DNA from: Sphingobacteriia bacterium RIFOXYC2_FULL_35_18
GTDB taxonomy: Bacteria > Bacteroidota > Bacteroidia > Chitinophagales > Chitinophagaceae
Direction: 5' to 3'
DNA length: 64,000 nt
Assembly (NCBI GenBank): GCA_001829005.1
Contig: MIAG01000001.1
Span: forward strand, 773,007-837,006
The notes under the pieces are model-generated. The model did no database searches. It was not told the DNA's origin and saw only the letters and a program-made list of their open reading frames with translations. A program made the translations under genes and the position numbers. Of the stretch, positions 36,453 through 44,653 are shown piece after piece (the first letter of the stretch is position 1; each line of letters opens with the position of its first letter).

Positions 36453-37676
36453 ATGGTCAAGAAAGTCTTTTCCAATCTTACGTTTTGGGTGTTGTTTGCC
36501 ATTACTGCGGGTATTTTATTAGGTCATTTTTTTCCTGAGAAAGGAGTTGCTATGCAGCCTTTGGGAAAATACTTTATAGATATCATTAAGCTTTTTATTA
36601 ACCCCATTATTTTGTTGACCATTGTAACGGGAATCTGTGGTATGGGAGATTTAAAGAAAGTGGGAAAAGTGGGAGGTAAGGCCATTCTGTATTTTGAGAT
36701 TGTTACCACCATTGCATTATTAATTGGGTTGGGGGTTGGTTTTTTGTTTGAACCTGGAGCTGGAGTTAATACGGCGGCAGTGAATAAAGGTGATATTTCT
36801 AAATATAGCGGTGCACCTATTTCTATTTCATGGATACAATTCTTCAAGGACAATATAACCATCCAAGTATTGCTTTTGGCAATTATTTCTGGAATTATAA
36901 TTAGCAAATCTGCATATAAAGACAAGATTTTGCGTGGCTTTTATTTTAGTTCGAAATATGTTTTTAAGGGGTTGCACTGGGTGATGAAGTTGGCTCCTAT
37001 TGGCGCTTTCGGTGGAATGGCATTTACTATTGGTAAATATGGATTGGCCACTTTGATTCCATTAGGTAAATTGATGCTTTGTGTTTACGTAACGATGGCA
37101 TTGTTTATTTTTTTGATACTAGGTTCTGTAATGCGATATTATAAAATTAGCATTTGGAAATTTTTGGGATATATCAAAAATGAATTATTGATTGTATTGG
37201 GCACTTCCTCTTCTGAAGCTGCATTGCCTTCTTTAATGGAAAAGTTGGAACATATGGGTTGCCACAAATCGGTTGTTGGATTAGTGGTTCCTGCTGGCTA
37301 CTCTTTCAATTTAGATGGCACTTCTATTTATTTGTCGATGGCTATTGTTTTTTTAGCACAGGTATTTGACGTTACCTTAAATATGGAACAAATCATCACC
37401 ATTATAGGTATTCTGATGGTTACTTCTAAAGGAGCTGCTGGGGTTACAGGTAGTGGTTTTATCATTCTGGCTTCTACACTTGCTGCCACCAAAGTGATTC
37501 CCATTGAGGGATTGGCACTGTTACTGGGAGTTGATCGTTTTATGTCTGAAGCAAGGGCTATTACCAATTTTATTGGGAATGGAGTTGCTACCATTTTTAT
37601 TGCCAATAATGAAAAAATGTTCGACAGAAGTAGGATGCATAAAGCTTTTCATAAGCACGATATCAACGATTATTAA
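36453..37676 (+). CDS. Dicarboxylate/amino acid:cation symporter (DAACS family)
   Basis: 407 residues. Eight helices and two re-entrant loops as in GltPh: the serine-rich loop GTSSSEAALPSLMEKLE, the VVPAGYSFNLDGTSIYLS helix, TSKGAAGVTGSGFI, and the substrate-binding GVDRFMSEARAITNFIGNGVATI. The pattern fits uptake of C4-dicarboxylates or acidic amino acids with Na+ or H+. Asp in LLGVDRFMSEAR suits acidic amino acids or dicarboxylates; exact substrate is open. It stands alone between the RNA gene and a convergent FAD enzyme. Confidence 0.93.
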   Translation: MVKKVFSNLTFWVLFAITAGILLGHFFPEKGVAMQPLGKYFIDIIKLFINPIILLTIVTGICGMGDLKKVGKVGGKAILYFEIVTTIALLIGLGVGFLFEPGAGVNTAAVNKGDISKYSGAPISISWIQFFKDNITIQVLLLAIISGIIISKSAYKDKILRGFYFSSKYVFKGLHWVMKLAPIGAFGGMAFTIGKYGLATLIPLGKLMLCVYVTMALFIFLILGSVMRYYKISIWKFLGYIKNELLIVLGTSSSEAALPSLMEKLEHMGCHKSVVGLVVPAGYSFNLDGTSIYLSMAIVFLAQVFDVTLNMEQIITIIGILMVTSKGAAGVTGSGFIILASTLAATKVIPIEGLALLLGVDRFMSEARAITNFIGNGVATIFIANNEKMFDRSRMHKAFHKHDINDY

Positions 37677-37716
37677 GCTAAATTTTATTAAGTTATTTTA
37701 GTGAAAATTATTTTTA

Positions 37717-39018
37717 TTATGTTTCAATAAGATTAGTTTTTTTGTTCAATTTGAAATGATTATTAAAAAGTAGTTCTATGAATAATTTTATTAAGTCTTT
37801 ATAAAATGAAAAACTAATCAATAGATGAATAGGTTGTTTCGCGTACATGACTTTGTACATAATTTTTTCACTACCTTTTTTGCCAAAAAACAAATTTGCA
37901 AATCCAAACATCAATTTGTGGTGAAGAAAAAAAGGTTGAGTTAAAAAGCCACTAATCCTAATTTTTGAGAATGCTTTGTAAACATTTTTTTGGAAAGTTT
38001 CAAAATTAGTAACTGAATAATTATTTGAATTATATGATTTAACTAATGATTCAGCTGCAAGAGATCCACTAATCATTGCATGTGCAATTCCATTTGCACT
38101 TACTGCATCATTGAATCCTCCTGCATCTCCGATTAATATAAATCGCTCTCCTATTATTCTTCTTTTTTTTATGCCGAGATGATACCCATGGCCTATTGGA
38201 CTTCTAATTTCTATTGCATCCTTAAACCGAGTCTTTAAAACGGGATGATTATGTAAATTTTCTTCTAATACTTTCCTAAGGTTGATTTTATGTTTCTTCC
38301 TAACATCATTTCTTATAGCAATGTTTACATTAACTATGCCGTTTTCAACTGGCATTACATACATTCCACCAGATTTTAGGTCTTCTAGCAAATAACATTC
38401 TGCTGTACTGCTATTTGATATACCAGTAACATTTTTGTAGTAAGCTGTAATTCCACATGCATCAGTTTCATTTTCCCATTTCCAATCGGAAAGTTGTTTC
38501 ACTATTTTTGAGTTATATCCATTTGCTATTACAATAATTTTTGCTTCCAAAATCAAATTATTTTTTTTATTTTGGATTGATACCCCATTTTCATGAATTT
38601 GTATATTGGTTGCTTCAAACTCTTCTATGACTGTGATTAAAGGATTTGATTTAGCATGATTGATTAATATATTATCTAAGTTCAGTCGTCTTATTCCAAT
38701 AGATGATTCTAAACCAATTTTGTCGTTAGCATTTGAAATAAACGGAAGATAAACTTCGTTGCAATTTGGCGCAAATAGTCTAACTCCATTTATGGTTTGC
38801 TTAGCATTATTAAATTCATCTGAAGCTAAAATTTGAGGATCTAGTTGATGTAAATATCTTATCACAGATGAAGTCAGCGATTCTCCACAAACTTTGTCTC
38901 TTGGGAACTTTTCTTTGTCAATTAATGTACATGGAATATTTTTTTTTGCAAGAGACAACGCTGTGTAAACGCCGGCAATTCCAGAACCAATTATACATAT
39001 ATCATTATTCTGTTTCAT
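37717..39018 (-). CDS. FAD-dependent oxidoreductase (geranylgeranyl reductase-like)
   Basis: 433 residues. N-terminal Rossmann FAD motif CIIGSGIAGVYTALSLAKK, then IDKEKFPRDKVCGESLTSS (the P-R-D-K-x-C-G-E sequence typical of the geranylgeranyl-reductase/flavin-monooxygenase group), and the second FAD motif RFILIGDAGGFNDAVSANGIAHAM. The substrate is unknown. It is last in a minus-strand set with metal-handling genes, 36 bases after the HMA-TonB receptor, so it may be co-transcribed by position only. Base composition is slightly more AT-rich than its neighbours. Confidence 0.82.
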   Translation of the reverse strand: MKQNNDICIIGSGIAGVYTALSLAKKNIPCTLIDKEKFPRDKVCGESLTSSVIRYLHQLDPQILASDEFNNAKQTINGVRLFAPNCNEVYLPFISNANDKIGLESSIGIRRLNLDNILINHAKSNPLITVIEEFEATNIQIHENGVSIQNKKNNLILEAKIIVIANGYNSKIVKQLSDWKWENETDACGITAYYKNVTGISNSSTAECYLLEDLKSGGMYVMPVENGIVNVNIAIRNDVRKKHKINLRKVLEENLHNHPVLKTRFKDAIEIRSPIGHGYHLGIKKRRIIGERFILIGDAGGFNDAVSANGIAHAMISGSLAAESLVKSYNSNNYSVTNFETFQKNVYKAFSKIRISGFLTQPFFLHHKLMFGFANLFFGKKGSEKIMYKVMYAKQPIHLLISFSFYKDLIKLFIELLFNNHFKLNKKTNLIET

Positions 39019-39054
39019 AAAAGCTTTAACAATAATAGTCTTTAATGGTTTAAT

Positions 39055-41631
39055 TTACTTCAATCTCATTCTCCAACCTGCGTATAACATTCGTCCGTTG
39101 ATGGGACCCCAAACTAGGGATGCGTCAAAGTAAGGACTGAATGGATTGGCGGCGGATACAATCACCCCTTGCTGAAAAAAGTTCGTTAGGTTTTCTGCTC
39201 CCACATAAAAATCAATGGATTTATTTTTGCCCATCGTCTTGCTAATTTGTGCTGCCATTAAATAAAAATCAGGCGACATGGCTTCTCTTTGAAATTGGAT
39301 TGGATTGCTTAGTGTAGAAGGAATTCGCTTCTGTCCATTGTAGGTAATGGTATAATTGAATTTCCAGTTATTACCAGTTGTATAATCTAAACTTAAGAAA
39401 GCCCTATGTTGCGATACAAATGGTTTTTGTAATAACTGATTACTGTATGTGGTCTTCACATCAAAAAAACGATAAGCCAATTTAACTTCCAATTGACTAA
39501 TGGGTTCCATGCTTAACTCTGTTTGAAAACTATTGGAATAAGATTTTCCTTTGAGATTATAAAAACGAATTTCGTTCGTGGTTTCTAAATCAGTTACTAC
39601 CTGATTGGTAAAATCGTTTCTAAAATAGTCAATTGCTAAGCTTGCTTTTCTGTTGAATAGTCTAAAGGATTGATCAAAACTGATTCCTCTGTTCCAAGCA
39701 ATTTCCGGATCGAGACCGTAGGCTTTTCCTGTGCCAGCACCAATGATATTTAATTGTCTTGCGCTAACCAGTATGCCCGTATTTTCTGCAAAAATATTGG
39801 CGGTTCTTTGACCTCTTCCTGCACTGATTCTAAAAATACTTCCTTTAAACGGTTCATACCTGATATGCAATCTTGGGGTTAAAAATGAACCAAATAAATT
39901 ATTATGATCACCTCTAATACCCGCTACCATACTTAGTTTTTCTGATGCAGTATACGTGTATTCAAAAAACGCACCCGCTACTGTTTCTGTTCTTTTGTAA
40001 TTGGTGGTATTAAATAATTCATTGTAATTATCGTGCTGTAAACTTAATCCTGTTCTAAATTTATGATTGGTATTGCCAATGATGCTTTGGTAAATCAAAT
40101 TACTGTAGAAGCTTTTTTGATTGGCATTGTAAATGGTTTTACCAAAATAAGAATCTTGCTCATGATTAATAGCTGCAATTTGTAAGCCGATGCTCTTATA
40201 TACTTTTTGTGGAAAAACATATCCAATTTTTGCAAATCCTTCATAACGATTGGTATTGATGCCCAAGCCATAAATGCTATTAGAATTTTGGTGTTGCTTT
40301 GGATCAAAACTAGTTTGTCCTCCTGTTTTGTTGTCCTTCATTACTTTAATTCCCATCTGTGCCATCCAACCTTTTGAGTCGTTGTATTGGTACCTGTTGA
40401 CCATGCTGAACTGGTTGCCAGTAGGTAAATCTCTGAAACCGTCTTTATTAAAATCAATCTTACTATTGTTTAAAAAATTATCGTGCAATAATAATCCTGC
40501 CGACCATTTCTCGCTCAACTTGGTTTGTAAATTTAAGTTTAGATCGGTCTTTCCAAATTCATTAATGTAAATATTTGCTAAGAGTCTTTCACCCACTGCT
40601 GGCTTTTTCAATTCAACATTAATTTGTCCTGCAATACTTTCAAACCCATTGGCTACTGATCCTACTCCTTTGGTTAATTGTATCGATTCAATCCATGGGC
40701 CTGCTATAGAGTTCAATCCTAGCGGAGTGGCTAATCCCCTTGGTCCAGGTAAATTTTCTACGGTGAGTTGAGTATAGTTGCCGCTTAGGCCCAATAGCTG
40801 TATTTGCTTTGATCCGGTTACTGCGTCATTATACGAAACATCTACTGAAGGATTGGTTTCAAAGCTTTCGCTTAAATTACAACAAGCTGCTTTCAACAAT
40901 TCTTTTGCTGTCATGATCTCAGATCGAATGGGGCTAATGGTACTGATATAGCTAGATCTTCTCGTGTTGGTTACCGTTACATTTTGTAATTGTTGGTCGT
41001 CTGCTAAAATTACTTTTAAAGTTGAAGGATTTTCTACAGTAAATGTGTCTGACTTGTAACCAATATAACTTATGATTAATCGGTTTGAACTAGTGGTCAT
41101 AGGAATACTAAAATATCCTAGGCTATCAGTCAACACGCCTCTTTCTGTATTCAACCATTTGATGGATGCTTGATACAATGGATTGAATTGTCCTTTTTTA
41201 TCTGCTTCTAATACAATGCCTCTTACTTCATCGGTATTAATATTCTCCGCATCGTGTGCTTTCTTATCTTGTTCACGATAATGACAACATTCTGGTAATT
41301 CATTGTACACATTGTCTTTGGCTTTCTTATTTAACAAGTCGTGCCCTGCTTCTACAATTCTATTTTTGATTTTATTGATATTCACCAAGGAAGGAAAATA
41401 ATGCAAGGTCAACATTTTAGACGCTATATCCCAATCTGCTTTTTGTACTCCTTTTCCTTTAGCTGCTTCTTCTATTCTTTCTTTGCACATTTCACAAGCG
41501 CCTTCTACTCTGAATTGAACAGTAGTGACAGTGGTGTCTGCAGTCTGTTTGCTTGGTGTATTTTGAGCGATGATTGCATTGTTCAAAAAAATGAATAATA
41601 ATGCAATGATCCAGTATATATTTTTTTTCAT
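39055..41631 (-). CDS. TonB-dependent receptor with N-terminal heavy-metal-associated domain
   Basis: 858 residues. After a signal peptide (to about residue 22) comes a heavy-metal-associated domain with metal motif Cys46-x-x-Cys49 (GACEMCKERIE). Next is a Cys/His pair region (ECCHYREQ, near 114), a carboxypeptidase-like regulatory domain (about 130-210), a plug (from 225, LKAACCNLSESFETNPSVDV) and a 22-strand barrel ending in LYAGWRMRLK. It should import a metal or metal complex, with copper the best guess because of the CxxC motifs and neighbours. Fusion of an HMA domain on the periplasmic side lets the receptor catch free metal. Confidence 0.88.
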   Translation of the reverse strand: MKKNIYWIIALLFIFLNNAIIAQNTPSKQTADTTVTTVQFRVEGACEMCKERIEEAAKGKGVQKADWDIASKMLTLHYFPSLVNINKIKNRIVEAGHDLLNKKAKDNVYNELPECCHYREQDKKAHDAENINTDEVRGIVLEADKKGQFNPLYQASIKWLNTERGVLTDSLGYFSIPMTTSSNRLIISYIGYKSDTFTVENPSTLKVILADDQQLQNVTVTNTRRSSYISTISPIRSEIMTAKELLKAACCNLSESFETNPSVDVSYNDAVTGSKQIQLLGLSGNYTQLTVENLPGPRGLATPLGLNSIAGPWIESIQLTKGVGSVANGFESIAGQINVELKKPAVGERLLANIYINEFGKTDLNLNLQTKLSEKWSAGLLLHDNFLNNSKIDFNKDGFRDLPTGNQFSMVNRYQYNDSKGWMAQMGIKVMKDNKTGGQTSFDPKQHQNSNSIYGLGINTNRYEGFAKIGYVFPQKVYKSIGLQIAAINHEQDSYFGKTIYNANQKSFYSNLIYQSIIGNTNHKFRTGLSLQHDNYNELFNTTNYKRTETVAGAFFEYTYTASEKLSMVAGIRGDHNNLFGSFLTPRLHIRYEPFKGSIFRISAGRGQRTANIFAENTGILVSARQLNIIGAGTGKAYGLDPEIAWNRGISFDQSFRLFNRKASLAIDYFRNDFTNQVVTDLETTNEIRFYNLKGKSYSNSFQTELSMEPISQLEVKLAYRFFDVKTTYSNQLLQKPFVSQHRAFLSLDYTTGNNWKFNYTITYNGQKRIPSTLSNPIQFQREAMSPDFYLMAAQISKTMGKNKSIDFYVGAENLTNFFQQGVIVSAANPFSPYFDASLVWGPINGRMLYAGWRMRLK

Positions 41632-41648
41632 CTTCTTCTGTTTTAAAA

Positions 41649-41680
41649 ATTTCCTGACACTTTTTAAAGTGCCAGGAAAT
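41649..41680 (-). terminator. Hairpin between metal-binding protein and TonB receptor genes
   Basis: Fifteen-bp stem with one mismatch (ATTTCCTGACACTTT / AAAGTGCCAGGAAAT), 2-base gap, followed on the minus strand by a short T-run. It may partly terminate transcription so that the small metal-binding protein is made in excess over the receptor. Confidence 0.6.
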
Positions 41681-41685
41681 AATGA

Positions 41686-41976
41686 TTAGTGCTTACTATG
41701 CGCTGGCTTTGCTTCTTTTAAGGCCATGCCACATTTACTGCATTTTGCATCTTTTTTAGTGCTGGTAATATCTGCATGCATTGGGCATACATATTGTTTT
41801 ACCGGTGTTAAAGACATTTTACATTTACTGCATTTGTCCTTTTCTGTTCCAGTAATTTCTGGATGCATTGGGCAAGAATGCGTTGCTTTTGTGCTGTCTT
41901 GCTTAGGTGCAGTTTGCTGTGCATAGGTAGCAAGGCTTAAGAAACCTGCTAATACTAGCATGATTGTTTTTTTCAT
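41686..41976 (-). CDS. Periplasmic heavy-metal-binding protein, two CPMH repeats
   Basis: 96 residues with a signal peptide (MKKTIMLVLAGFLSLATYAQQ). Two copies of the heavy-metal-binding module: CPMHPEITGTEKDKCSKCKM (35-54) and CPMHADITSTKKDAKCSKCGM (64-84), each with Cys, Met, His and a CxxC. The tail is His/Lys-rich. Such modules usually bind Cu(I), Zn(II) or similar ions and are often found fused to CusB-type efflux proteins; here it stands alone. It is likely a periplasmic scavenger passing metal to the HMA domain of the receptor encoded next. Confidence 0.9.
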   Translation of the reverse strand: MKKTIMLVLAGFLSLATYAQQTAPKQDSTKATHSCPMHPEITGTEKDKCSKCKMSLTPVKQYVCPMHADITSTKKDAKCSKCGMALKEAKPAHSKH

Positions 41977-42071
41977 GTTGGTTAAATTTATAATTGATAA
42001 AGAAGATGCGGTATATAAACGCCAATAAATACTAGCTCGGAATGAGTAGTATTCAAATAAAGAGAAAGGTA

Positions 42072-42458
42072 TCAGATTCTGTAATTACAATAAAATTGGT
42101 AGAGTGGTATAGGCGAATACAATGGTGGCGGATTGCTTTGTGGTACTGCAATAGCCCCTTTGTAATTGACCAATTGAATGGTTGGATAAAAAGTAGTATT
42201 ATTCGTATGCAATTCAAGTGAAGGCATACTAGTTAACCCTGTTTTCGCAAAATGAGTATCCTGTGATTTTACAAATTTCACTTTGGTTTTGCAGCAGTCT
42301 TTCATTTTGTGTTTCATTCCACAACTGGCCTCTTCAACTGCTGCATAACTGATAGAAGTAGACTTTAATTGATTGCAACAATAGAACTGCTTGATACTTA
42401 CACCAAAACTGGCGGCAGCATATACGCAGAACAATAGTATCAATCCAAGTCTTTTCAC
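42072..42458 (-). CDS. Cys-rich exported protein, HYC_CC_PP-like
   Basis: 128 residues with a signal peptide. Conserved-looking parts are FYCCNQ (near 26), SCGMKHKMKDCCKTKVKF (near 46-63) and a Pro-rich C-terminus (NPPPLYSPIPLY). These match the layout that gave the Bacteroidota HYC_CC_PP family its name, with Phe in place of the first His. Function unknown; metal binding is likely from the Cys pairs and from its place 95 bases upstream of two metal-binding genes on the same strand. Confidence 0.7.
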   Translation of the reverse strand: MKRLGLILLFCVYAAASFGVSIKQFYCCNQLKSTSISYAAVEEASCGMKHKMKDCCKTKVKFVKSQDTHFAKTGLTSMPSLELHTNNTTFYPTIQLVNYKGAIAVPQSNPPPLYSPIPLYQFYCNYRI

Positions 42459-42491
42459 TATGCAAAGGTAGGGGGCATTTCTATTTCGGGC

Positions 42492-42525
42492 TTGTTTTAA
42501 ATGTTAAAACCAACCTTTATCTTCG
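42492..42525 (+). promoter_or_regulatory. Possible promoter for trmB
   Basis: TTG (42492-42494), 23-base spacer, TATCTTCG (42518-42525), one mismatch from TAnnTTTG. It supports the ATG at 42531 as the start of trmB, with transcription starting almost at that codon. Confidence 0.45.
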
Positions 42526-42530
42526 CGGTT

Positions 42531-43235
42531 ATGGGCCAAAAAAAACTCATCCGATTTGAAGCAATTAAATCTTTTCCTAATGTGTTGGAGTATCCACAGG
42601 ATATGAAGGGCAAATGGGTTGATTTTTTCAAAAATGATCATCCAATTACCCTTGAATTAGCTTGCGGAAAAGGCGAGTATGCTGTGGGTTTGGGTCGCAT
42701 GTTCCCTGATCAAAACTTTATAGGGATTGATATTAAAGGCAATCGAATTTGGCGAGGAGCCAAAACAGCTATTGACGAGGGGCTAAATAATGTTGCTTTT
42801 ATTCGTTCACATATTGATAAAATCACCGATTATTTTAATCCAGGTGAGGTTTCGGAAATCTGGATCACTTTTCCTGATCCACAGTTAAGGGGTTCCCGTT
42901 TCAAGAAAAGGCTTACCCATCCAAGGTTTCTGCGCTTATACCAAACCATCTTGCAAAGCGGCGGCTTAGTTCATCTTAAAACAGATAGTCCTGACCTTTA
43001 CCAATTTACTTTAACTGTAATCAACTTATTCCAGCTTGATTTGTTAGAAAGTTCAGATAATGTATATGCTGCTAGTTCTGTTAAGCCAGAATTACAAATT
43101 AAAACACATTATGAGGGTTTGGATATTGCCGGTAGCAACAGAATTCATTATTGTTGCTTTAAAGTAGACAAACTTCTTCCTATTGAAAAAGATGACATTT
43201 TAAAACAATTGATAAGTGAACAGGGAGCTGATTGA
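42531..43235 (+). CDS. trmB: tRNA (guanine-N7-)-methyltransferase
   Basis: About 234 residues; methylates G46 in the variable loop of tRNAs. SAM motif ELACGKGEYAVGLGRMFPDQNFIGIDIKG split over the first half, and the TrmB signature WITFPDPQLRGSRFKKRLTHPRFL. The C-terminus is normal. The ATG at 42531 (MGQKKLIRFE) is preferred over an in-frame ATG at 42501 because it fits the family and the promoter. Its end overlaps the next gene by 20 bases. Confidence 0.95.
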   Translation: MGQKKLIRFEAIKSFPNVLEYPQDMKGKWVDFFKNDHPITLELACGKGEYAVGLGRMFPDQNFIGIDIKGNRIWRGAKTAIDEGLNNVAFIRSHIDKITDYFNPGEVSEIWITFPDPQLRGSRFKKRLTHPRFLRLYQTILQSGGLVHLKTDSPDLYQFTLTVINLFQLDLLESSDNVYAASSVKPELQIKTHYEGLDIAGSNRIHYCCFKVDKLLPIEKDDILKQLISEQGAD

Positions 43236-43407
43236 GGGTAAAGATTTTTATTACGACGAAAAAGGATACATGGTTTTTACTGCCGAGTATCACTTAAATA
43301 AAGGGCATTGTTGTGGATATGGCTGCAGGCATTGCCCTTATGACTATGATTGTGTTCCTGAGCCAAAGCGTTCTGCTTTATTGGAAGAAAAAGCGAATAC
43401 AGCATAG
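43216..43407 (+). CDS. DUF5522 small Cys-rich protein
   Basis: 63 residues from a GTG that overlaps the trmB end. The core is LIEGKDFYYDEKGYMVFTAEYHLNKG followed by HCCGYGCRHCPYDY, with four Cys and two His that could bind zinc or an Fe-S cluster. This is the DUF5522 pattern, common in Bacteroidota and often next to tRNA or DNA repair genes. No function is known. Overlap with trmB suggests translational coupling. Confidence 0.8.
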   Translation: MNRELIEGKDFYYDEKGYMVFTAEYHLNKGHCCGYGCRHCPYDYDCVPEPKRSALLEEKANTA

Positions 43408-43432
43408 TCTGTAAGTATCTTGCATTTACTGT

Positions 43433-43807
43433 ATGAAGAAATCAGTTGAAAAATTAAAAAGCATTTTACCCAGTGGGGCTAATGAGCCCTCCTTCTTTGA
43501 ACAAGTATTTGAAGTAGCTAAATTAATTCCGAAAGGAAGGGTTACTTCTTATGGCGCTATTGCCAATTTTTTGGGAACTAAAATGAGTGCAAGAATGGTA
43601 GGTTGGGCAATGAATGCTGCTCATGCTATACCTGAGATTCCAGCTCATAGAGTAGTGAACAGAAAGGGATTACTTTCGGGCAAAATGCATTTTGCTACAC
43701 CCACTCAAATGGAAGAATTACTAGCTAAAGAAAAAGTTAAAGTGGTGGATGATCAGGTGGTTGACTTTGAAAAAAAATTCTGGGATCCTGCAGTAGAATT
43801 ATCTTGA
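43433..43807 (+). CDS. Alkyltransferase-like protein (ATL)
   Basis: 124 residues, DNA-binding domain of the MGMT family. The methyl-acceptor Cys of PCHRV is replaced: the motif is PAHRVVN at 70-76 (Ala71). The helix-turn-helix with arginine finger (ARMVGWAM, Arg54) and KGRVTSYGAIA are kept. It should bind O6-alkylguanine and flip the base without repairing it, thereby flagging the lesion for nucleotide excision repair. It is the third gene after trmB in the same direction. Confidence 0.9.
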   Translation: MKKSVEKLKSILPSGANEPSFFEQVFEVAKLIPKGRVTSYGAIANFLGTKMSARMVGWAMNAAHAIPEIPAHRVVNRKGLLSGKMHFATPTQMEELLAKEKVKVVDDQVVDFEKKFWDPAVELS

Positions 43808-43823
43808 ACTATATTTGCGCTCC

Positions 43824-44558
43824 ATGAGCACAAAACCTGTTTTACATACGGTACTATCTCCACGTTTATTGGATATATATGATATTAGTAACAGCATTGT
43901 TGTTGTAATAGACGTATTCCGAGCAACTTCAACAATTGCAACGGCTTTATATAATGGTGCTAGTAGGGTTATTCCGGTTGATACAGTGGATAAGTGCATA
44001 CAAATTGGAAAAAATACAGGTGGAATTACTGCGGGGGAGAGAGATGGAAAAATTATTCCTGGATTGGAGCACGGTAATTCGCCAGCTGAATATCCTCGTG
44101 AATTTATTGAGGGAAAAACTTTAGTGCTTACCACTACCAATGGCACTAAATTATTGCATATGGCTTTGCAAAATGGAGCAGATGAAGTGGTAACGGGATC
44201 ATTCCCTAATTTATCAGCGGTTTGCAATCATTTGATTGCTCAAAAAAAGAATGTAATTCTGGGTTGCTCTGCTTGGAAAGACAAATTTAATTTAGAAGAT
44301 ACTTTGTTTGCTGGAGCAGTAATTGAAAGAGTTAAGGCATATTTTACCATTCATTGCGATAGTAGTTTAATGGCAGAACAGATGTATCAGTTGCATAAAA
44401 ATGATTTAAAAGGATTTATACGTAATACTACGCATTGGCATCGATTAGCTCAATATGGGTTAGAGAAAGATTTAGAATATTGTGTAACCCCTGATTTGGC
44501 TAATATTTTGCCTTTTTATAAGAATGGGGACCTTATTGTGAAAGTTTCTGGCGAATAA
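43824..44558 (+). CDS. 2-phosphosulfolactate phosphatase family protein (ComB-like)
   Basis: About 244 residues from ATG 43824. ComB family signatures: VVVIDVFRATSTIATAL, GERDGKIIPGLEHGNSPAEY and TTTNGTKLLH, plus GCSAWKDKFNLEDTLFAGAVIE. The known reaction is removal of phosphate from 2-phospho-3-sulfolactate in coenzyme M synthesis, but many bacteria without coenzyme M carry the gene. Here it might serve sulfolactate or another sulfonate. A -7 box TATATTTG at 43810-43817 would place the transcript start next to the ATG. Confidence 0.85.
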   Translation: MSTKPVLHTVLSPRLLDIYDISNSIVVVIDVFRATSTIATALYNGASRVIPVDTVDKCIQIGKNTGGITAGERDGKIIPGLEHGNSPAEYPREFIEGKTLVLTTTNGTKLLHMALQNGADEVVTGSFPNLSAVCNHLIAQKKNVILGCSAWKDKFNLEDTLFAGAVIERVKAYFTIHCDSSLMAEQMYQLHKNDLKGFIRNTTHWHRLAQYGLEKDLEYCVTPDLANILPFYKNGDLIVKVSGE

Positions 44559-44653
44559 CAAACAATTCATTCACATTTTACAGTTTATTAATCCATTTTA
44601 AAATTCCTTTCCTTTACTTTTGCAAATTGGCCTTTTTTGGCCGATTTTAAGCA

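Noticed and set aside
40274..40570. Plus-strand open frames within the TonB receptor gene
   Set aside because: Antisense shadows of beta-barrel coding sequence; no promoter or family similarity.
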